Below, one piece after another: positions 59,101 to 64,000 of a stretch of 64,000 nucleotides of DNA (positions within the stretch are counted from its first letter, which is position 1; each line of letters begins with the position of its first letter). The position numbers and the translations under genes were made by a program. The notes under the pieces were generated by a model. That model was given only the letters and a program-made list of their open reading frames with translations. It ran no database searches and was not told the DNA's origin. Source of the DNA: Enterobacter sp. RHBSTW-00175. Its GTDB lineage: Bacteria > Pseudomonadota > Gammaproteobacteria > Enterobacterales > Enterobacteriaceae. The stretch spans positions 4,030,001 to 4,094,000 of the forward strand of contig NZ_CP055930.1 in the NCBI RefSeq assembly GCF_013927005.1, given 5' to 3'.

Positions 59101-59661
59101 TTAATCGGTGAATGGAATGATGATTTCTCCCGGTTTCACCTCTATCCCTTTTGCATATTTTTTGGCAAGTGATTCGCCTTTGCTCTTATCTTCACTCAGA
59201 ACATAGGCTGGCTGCTGGTTGAAATAGCTGCTCAGCGACTGGTTGAGGTAGGGGATCAGGGTCTGGATCACCGGTTTCATCTTATCGGGTGAAACCACTG
59301 CATCCACCACTTCCATCTCTTGCAGATAGATGGCCCCTTTCTCTTTATTGAAGACCGGCAGCGCTTTGAGCTTGAGTTTGATATTCGCTTTCTGGCTACC
59401 GAAGAGGGAATTCATGTCCAGGTCTGCATCACCGGTAAGGGTGACTTTGTTCGGCTCTTCACGCCCAATCTGGCTGGTGAGCTTGCTCAGCACGATATGC
59501 GCGTCGGCAAGGCCCGGCACGCCAATGTCTTTTGAAAAGTTGTTATGCTTTTCCAGCGCCTGATTAATCTCCTGCTCACTGACGGTATATTGCGTAAGCT
59601 GGTTACAACCCACCAGCAGGCCGCTAACGACGAATGCTGCGGCAAAGACGATCTTCTTCAT
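59101..59661 (-). CDS. yceB: DUF1439 lipoprotein YceB
   Basis: 186-residue predicted lipoprotein, E. coli length. Signal MKKIVFAAAFVVSGLLVGC with lipobox LVGC. The mature part has the DUF1439 pattern (YTVSEQEINQALEKHNNF, LTGDADLDMNSLFGSQKANI). Function unclear. ATG 59661 is chosen by the signal peptide; the frame continuing to 59889 overlaps mdtH. In E. coli grxB lies next upstream; here it is absent. Confidence 0.92.
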   Translation of the reverse strand: MKKIVFAAAFVVSGLLVGCNQLTQYTVSEQEINQALEKHNNFSKDIGVPGLADAHIVLSKLTSQIGREEPNKVTLTGDADLDMNSLFGSQKANIKLKLKALPVFNKEKGAIYLQEMEVVDAVVSPDKMKPVIQTLIPYLNQSLSSYFNQQPAYVLSEDKSKGESLAKKYAKGIEVKPGEIIIPFTD

Positions 59662-59756
59662 GGCGTTCCTCAAAAAAATATCGGCGCTTCTGTCCTGATG
59701 CGTCAGTATGTCAGTGAGATCTGGCAGAAACCAGCAGAAAAAACTGATAAAGAAGG

Positions 59757-59775
59757 GCGGGAGAGCGCTCCCGCC
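59757..59775 (-). terminator. mdtH terminator-like hairpin
   Basis: GGCGGGAG AGC CTCCCGCC-type perfect palindrome (GGCGGGAGAGCGCTCCCGCC) just after the mdtH stop; on the minus strand followed by CTTCTTT. Confidence 0.6.
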
Positions 59776-59786
59776 GAACAGAGAGG

Positions 59787-60995
59787 TTATGCGCCAGGCT
59801 CGAGCATCCCGCGCGCACTGCGTTTCTGGCTGAACTGCCACCACAATGCAAGAAGTGTAATAAAGCCCACCACGCCCAGCATCATCCACGGAAGCTCTGG
59901 TTGATTCAGCGCTTTGCCCGCATCAAACAGCCAGCCACCGCCGGCATAGCCCAGCGCACCGCCAAAGGCCAGCCCAAGACGGCTGAACCCCATATAGCTG
60001 CCACGGGCGCGGGCGTCTGCCAGAGAGGCACTCAGCGTTTCACGCGCCGGTTCGGCGATAATCGAACCGATGTAGAACGTGCATATCAGCATAAAGAGCT
60101 GCTGCAAGGTATTCACTAGCCCAATCGGCATCATGCTCAGGGTCATCAGCAGCAGCCCGGCCATCAGCCGATGCTCAAGACGAAACCGGCGTTCGCTCCA
60201 GCGAGCAATCGGATAAAGCAGCGTCAATGAGAGGCTGGCTTCAATGGCATACATCCATTTGACGGCCGCGGGTGAGCCGGCAATATCGTTGACCATGATG
60301 GGCAGCATCAGCATGACCTGAACCGCGAGCATGTAATAGCCCGTCAGGGTCAGTACATAAGTGACGAAGCGTTTGTCACGTAGCACGCGGCCCAGACCTT
60401 CACGCACTGGGGCTTTTACCGTCGATAATTTCCATGCAGGCAGCAGCCATGCGTTAAAGGCTGCACACAGAATAAAGAGCACTGCGCCGGTGGCACACAC
60501 CAGACGAAAATCATATTGCAGCAACCAGCTTCCCAGCAGTGCGCCTACCACCGCACCGGCGCTATCCTGCATCATCAGCACAGAGAAGAAGCGGCCTCGC
60601 TGGCGCGGGCGGATCAGCTTGACCACCAGTGCCGTTCGTGGGGGATCGAAGAGGGTGCCGCCGATACCGGAAAGGAAGCAGGAGAACCACAGCAACCAGG
60701 GTTCATGCGCAATTCCCATGGTGGCGAAACCTGCCGCGCGTAACAACATCCCGGTGACAATCATTGGCTTGGCACCAAAACGGTCAGCGATAGCCCCACC
60801 AAATACGCCCAGCCCCTGCTGGACAAACTGGCGTAAACCCAGCGCGATGCCGACCATTAATGCCGCCCAGCCCATTTGATCGACAAAGCGAATCGAAATA
60901 AGCGGAAAAACGACAAAAAAGCCGAGCACGACCAGCATGTTATCGACTAACAGGAAATATTTACCCAGGTTCCTGGCCTGTGATACGCGGGACAT
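59787..60995 (-). CDS. mdtH: MFS multidrug exporter MdtH
   Basis: 402-residue major facilitator with 12 helices, E. coli length; linked to quinolone tolerance when overproduced in E. coli. The loop motif [11 protein letters not shown] is at about 69-79, [20 protein letters not shown] at about 114-133, and [16 protein letters not shown] near 320. The start [14 protein letters not shown] follows GGGGA. Divergent from rimJ. Confidence 0.94.
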   Translation of the reverse strand: MSRVSQARNLGKYFLLVDNMLVVLGFFVVFPLISIRFVDQMGWAALMVGIALGLRQFVQQGLGVFGGAIADRFGAKPMIVTGMLLRAAGFATMGIAHEPWLLWFSCFLSGIGGTLFDPPRTALVVKLIRPRQRGRFFSVLMMQDSAGAVVGALLGSWLLQYDFRLVCATGAVLFILCAAFNAWLLPAWKLSTVKAPVREGLGRVLRDKRFVTYVLTLTGYYMLAVQVMLMLPIMVNDIAGSPAAVKWMYAIEASLSLTLLYPIARWSERRFRLEHRLMAGLLLMTLSMMPIGLVNTLQQLFMLICTFYIGSIIAEPARETLSASLADARARGSYMGFSRLGLAFGGALGYAGGGWLFDAGKALNQPELPWMMLGVVGFITLLALWWQFSQKRSARGMLEPGA

Positions 60996-61231
60996 TTCCC
61001 CTCCAGGGAAAAGAAGATGGTGAGCACGCTAATATTCTGCGGGGTCGTCAGGCTTTTTCCCACCCCGCCAGCGACAATATTTTTTTATCAAAAGGGTGCT
61101 TTGATAGAGACTTCTCATCGAAAAATGTGAAAAGAGGTCAAAATGGTATGTCACTGTTTTCACAGACGGCAAAGGCGCAGGTATAGTAAAGCTAATGGGT
61201 AGAGCAGAAGCGACGGGAAGGAGTGGTATCG

Positions 61232-61816
61232 ATGTTTGGCTATCGCAGTAATGTGCCAAAAGTGCGCCTGACAACGGACAGGCTTGTCGTCCGTCTGGTG
61301 CATGAGCGTGATGCCTGGCGTCTGGCGGATTATTACGCCGAGAATCGCCAGTTTTTAAAACCCTGGGAACCCGTTCGGGATGAGAGCCATTGTTACCCGT
61401 CAGGCTGGCAGGCGCGGCTCAGTATGATTACGGAGTTTCACAAGCAAGGTAGTGCGTTCTATTTTGCGCTGCTGGACCCGGAAGAAAAAGAGATCGTTGG
61501 TATCGCTAACTTTTCCAATGTAGTGCGTGGGTCATTTCACGCCTGTTATCTTGGGTATTCCATCGGACAGAAGTGGCAAGGTCAGGGGTTGATGTTTGAA
61601 GCGCTGACCACGGCAATTCGCTACATGCAACGCACTCAACACATTCATCGCATCATGGCGAACTATATGCCGCATAACCAACGCAGCGGAAATTTGCTGG
61701 CGCGTTTAGGGTTTGAGAAAGAAGGTTACGCCAAAGATTATCTGCTTATCGATGGTGAATGGCGTGACCATGTGCTGACGGCGTTAACCACCCCAGACTG
61801 GACAGCAGGTCGTTAA
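61232..61816 (+). CDS. rimJ: Ribosomal protein S5 N-terminal acetyltransferase RimJ
   Basis: 194-residue GNAT acetyltransferase, E. coli length, that acetylates the N-terminal Ala of ribosomal protein S5. Acetyl-CoA-binding motif [14 protein letters not shown] is at about 108-121 and [22 protein letters not shown] near 153-174. ATG 61232 ([10 protein letters not shown]) is chosen over 61223 by homology and the GGAGTGG spacing. First of a rimJ-yceH-mviM run. Confidence 0.94.
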   Translation: MFGYRSNVPKVRLTTDRLVVRLVHERDAWRLADYYAENRQFLKPWEPVRDESHCYPSGWQARLSMITEFHKQGSAFYFALLDPEEKEIVGIANFSNVVRGSFHACYLGYSIGQKWQGQGLMFEALTTAIRYMQRTQHIHRIMANYMPHNQRSGNLLARLGFEKEGYAKDYLLIDGEWRDHVLTALTTPDWTAGR

Positions 61817-61825
61817 GGAGAAAAG

Positions 61826-62476
61826 ATGAAATATCAGTTAACCGCCACCGAAGCGCGGGTCATTGGCTGCCTGCTTGAAAAGCAGGTGACCACCCCAGAG
61901 CAATATCCGTTATCTGTGAATGCGGTGACCATGGCCTGTAATCAAAAGACCAACCGCGAGCCGGTGATGAATCTCGGTGAACACGACGTGCAGGATGTAC
62001 TGGACGCGCTGGTCAAACGGCATTATCTACGCACGGTGAGCGGGTTTGGCAACCGGGTGACCAAGTACGAACAACGTTTTTGTAATTCCGAGTTTGGCGA
62101 TCTCAAATTAAGTAGCGCAGAAGTGGCGGTCATCACCACGCTGCTGTTGCGTGGCGCGCAAACCCCTGGCGAACTGCGTTCACGTGCCTCCCGAATGCAT
62201 GAATTCAGCGATATGCAGGAAGTCGAGCAAACGCTGGAAGGGCTGGCGACACGCGAAGATGGCCCTTACGTGCAACGCCTTGCGCGGGAGCCGGGCAAGC
62301 GCGAAAGCCGCTTTATGCACCTGTTCAGCGGTGATGTGGAACCGCTGGACAGTTATACCGAAACCGATGCACCAGAGGGCAATGACAGCCTGACGGCGCG
62401 AGTGGAAGCGCTTGAAGAAGAAGTCGCCGGGCTTAAACAGCGTCTGGATGCCTTGCTTGCTCATTTGGGAGATTAA
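61826..62476 (+). CDS. yceH: DUF480 protein YceH
   Basis: 216-residue protein with two winged-helix-like halves ([20 protein letters not shown] and [23 protein letters not shown]) and a C-terminal coiled coil ([20 protein letters not shown]). Function unknown; conserved next to mviM. AAGGAGAAAAG precedes its ATG 9 bp after rimJ. Confidence 0.9.
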   Translation: MKYQLTATEARVIGCLLEKQVTTPEQYPLSVNAVTMACNQKTNREPVMNLGEHDVQDVLDALVKRHYLRTVSGFGNRVTKYEQRFCNSEFGDLKLSSAEVAVITTLLLRGAQTPGELRSRASRMHEFSDMQEVEQTLEGLATREDGPYVQRLAREPGKRESRFMHLFSGDVEPLDSYTETDAPEGNDSLTARVEALEEEVAGLKQRLDALLAHLGD

Positions 62477-62478
62477 CG

Positions 62479-63402
62479 GTGACAAAATTACGCGTGGGAG
62501 TCGTCGGGCTTGGCGGTATTGCTCAAAAAGCCTGGTTGCCGGTATTAGGCGCAGCGACGGACTGGACGCTGCAAGGGGCGTGGTCGCCTACTCGCGAAAA
62601 AGCGCAGCGCATCTGTGATACCTGGCGCATCCCGTATGCCAACTCGCTGCTGGATTTAGCCCGCGACTGTGATGCGGTGTTTGTGCATACCTCAACCTCA
62701 ACGCATTATCAGGTGGTCAGCGAATTGCTGAACGCCGGTGTGCATGTCTGCGTGGATAAGCCGCTGGCGGAAAACGTTCAGGATGCCGAGCGCCTGATTG
62801 ACCTTGCGGCCAGCAAAAACCTGCAACTGATGGTGGGTTTCAACCGTCGCTTTGCGCCACTCTATCAGCAACTCAAAGCCCAGTCCGGGAACCTTGCCTC
62901 GCTGCGCATGGACAAGCACCGTACTGACAGCATTGGGCCGAACGATCTGCGCTTTACGTTGCTCGATGATTATCTGCATGTTGTGGACACCGCACTGTGG
63001 CTCACCAACGGCAACGCGCAGCTGAAAAGCGGAACGCTGTTAACCAGCGAGCAGGGCGAAATGGTGTATGCCGAACATCACTTTTCGGTGGATCATCTCC
63101 AGGTAACAACCAGTATGCACCGCCGGGCAGGAAGCCAGCGGGAATCGGTGCAGGCCGTTACCGATGGCGCACTGTATGACATTACCGATATGCGCGAGTG
63201 GCGGGAAGAGAAGGGCAACGGCGTGGTGATGCAGCCCGTTCCAGGGTGGCAGAGCACGCTTGAACAACGTGGCTTTGTCGGGTGTGCGCGTCACTTTATC
63301 ACCTGCGTGCAAAATCAGACGGTTCCTGAAACCTCTGGCGAGCAGGCAATCCTGGCGCAGCGTATTGTAGAAAGGCTCTGGCGAGATGCCATGAGTGAAT
63401 AA
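62479..63402 (+). CDS. mviM: Gfo/Idh/MocA-family oxidoreductase MviM (YceM)
   Basis: 307-residue NAD(P)-dependent oxidoreductase family protein, E. coli length. The Rossmann motif VGVVGLGGIAQKAWLPVL is at about 6-23; the family EKP-like motif appears as CVDKPLAENVQDAERL near 91-106. Substrate unknown. It starts with GTG 2 bp after the yceH stop, so translation is probably coupled. Confidence 0.92.
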   Translation: MTKLRVGVVGLGGIAQKAWLPVLGAATDWTLQGAWSPTREKAQRICDTWRIPYANSLLDLARDCDAVFVHTSTSTHYQVVSELLNAGVHVCVDKPLAENVQDAERLIDLAASKNLQLMVGFNRRFAPLYQQLKAQSGNLASLRMDKHRTDSIGPNDLRFTLLDDYLHVVDTALWLTNGNAQLKSGTLLTSEQGEMVYAEHHFSVDHLQVTTSMHRRAGSQRESVQAVTDGALYDITDMREWREEKGNGVVMQPVPGWQSTLEQRGFVGCARHFITCVQNQTVPETSGEQAILAQRIVERLWRDAMSE

Positions 63403-63447
63403 CTCGCTGTAACATCTGCGGATAGTAATTCGTTGAAATCGGGTTAG

Positions 63448-64000
<553 letters not shown>

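Overview
The window reads as chromosome from an Enterobacteriaceae member close to Enterobacter (Lelliottia or Leclercia are also possible). Nearly every protein outside the accessory segments is a close, full-length counterpart of an E. coli protein. Gene order follows the E. coli 22.5-24 min region: rut, put, efe, phoH, serX, ghrA, ycdXYZ, csg, ymd, opg, mdtG, lpxL, yceA, yceI, yceJ, solA, bssS, dinI, pyrC, yceB, mdtH, rimJ, yceH, mviM, murJ. The species call is an inference from protein similarity as I remember it, not from a search.

1-4.9 kb: the pyrimidine-degradation operon rutABCDEFG on the minus strand (rutG is cut by the left edge), with a sigma-54-type promoter and a RutR-like operator. 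4.9-10.6 kb: an accessory segment, mostly very AT-rich, that separates rutA from its regulator rutR. It holds a SymE-like toxin gene, a two-gene AAA ATPase plus HNH nuclease operon that looks like a Septu-type anti-phage system, and an unknown membrane protein. 10.6-24.9 kb: rutR, a LprI-like inhibitor, the proline genes putA/putP around a shared operator region, a DUF3574 lipoprotein, a NupC-family transporter, an intact Fur-boxed efeUOB iron-uptake operon, and phoH behind a clear Pho box.

25-28.7 kb: two identical tRNA-Ser(GGA) genes lie in a 140-bp direct repeat around an isochorismatase-fold hydrolase, a pirin and a LysR regulator. The second tRNA is followed by tandem ~180-bp repeats that each start with a copy of the tRNA 3' end, laid out like the E. 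coli tyrT/rtT repeats. A 350-424 bp noncoding dispersed repeat occurs at 11.3 kb and 27.9 kb.

29-48.7 kb: ghrA, ycdXYZ, the curli operons csgDEFG and csgBAC, ymdA, ymdB, and the osmoregulated periplasmic glucan genes opgC and opgGH. The main structural event is here. A 4,892-bp block (5' part of csgD through csgBAC, ymdAB and opgC) is tandemly duplicated, with one 768-bp IS1 exactly at the junction and no target-site duplication around it. The cell therefore carries two csgBAC, ymdA, ymdB and opgC sets, one intact csgD, and one csgD fragment without its DNA-binding domain.

48.7-64 kb: ordinary core genes, including the small genes yceK and yceO. A 1,229-bp IS3-family element with a CTT target duplication sits 37 bp upstream of bssS. 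dinI has a LexA box and pyrC a PurR-like box. Compared with E. coli K-12, clsC (between ymdB and opgC) and grxB (between yceB and mdtH) are missing at their usual places. The window ends inside murJ.
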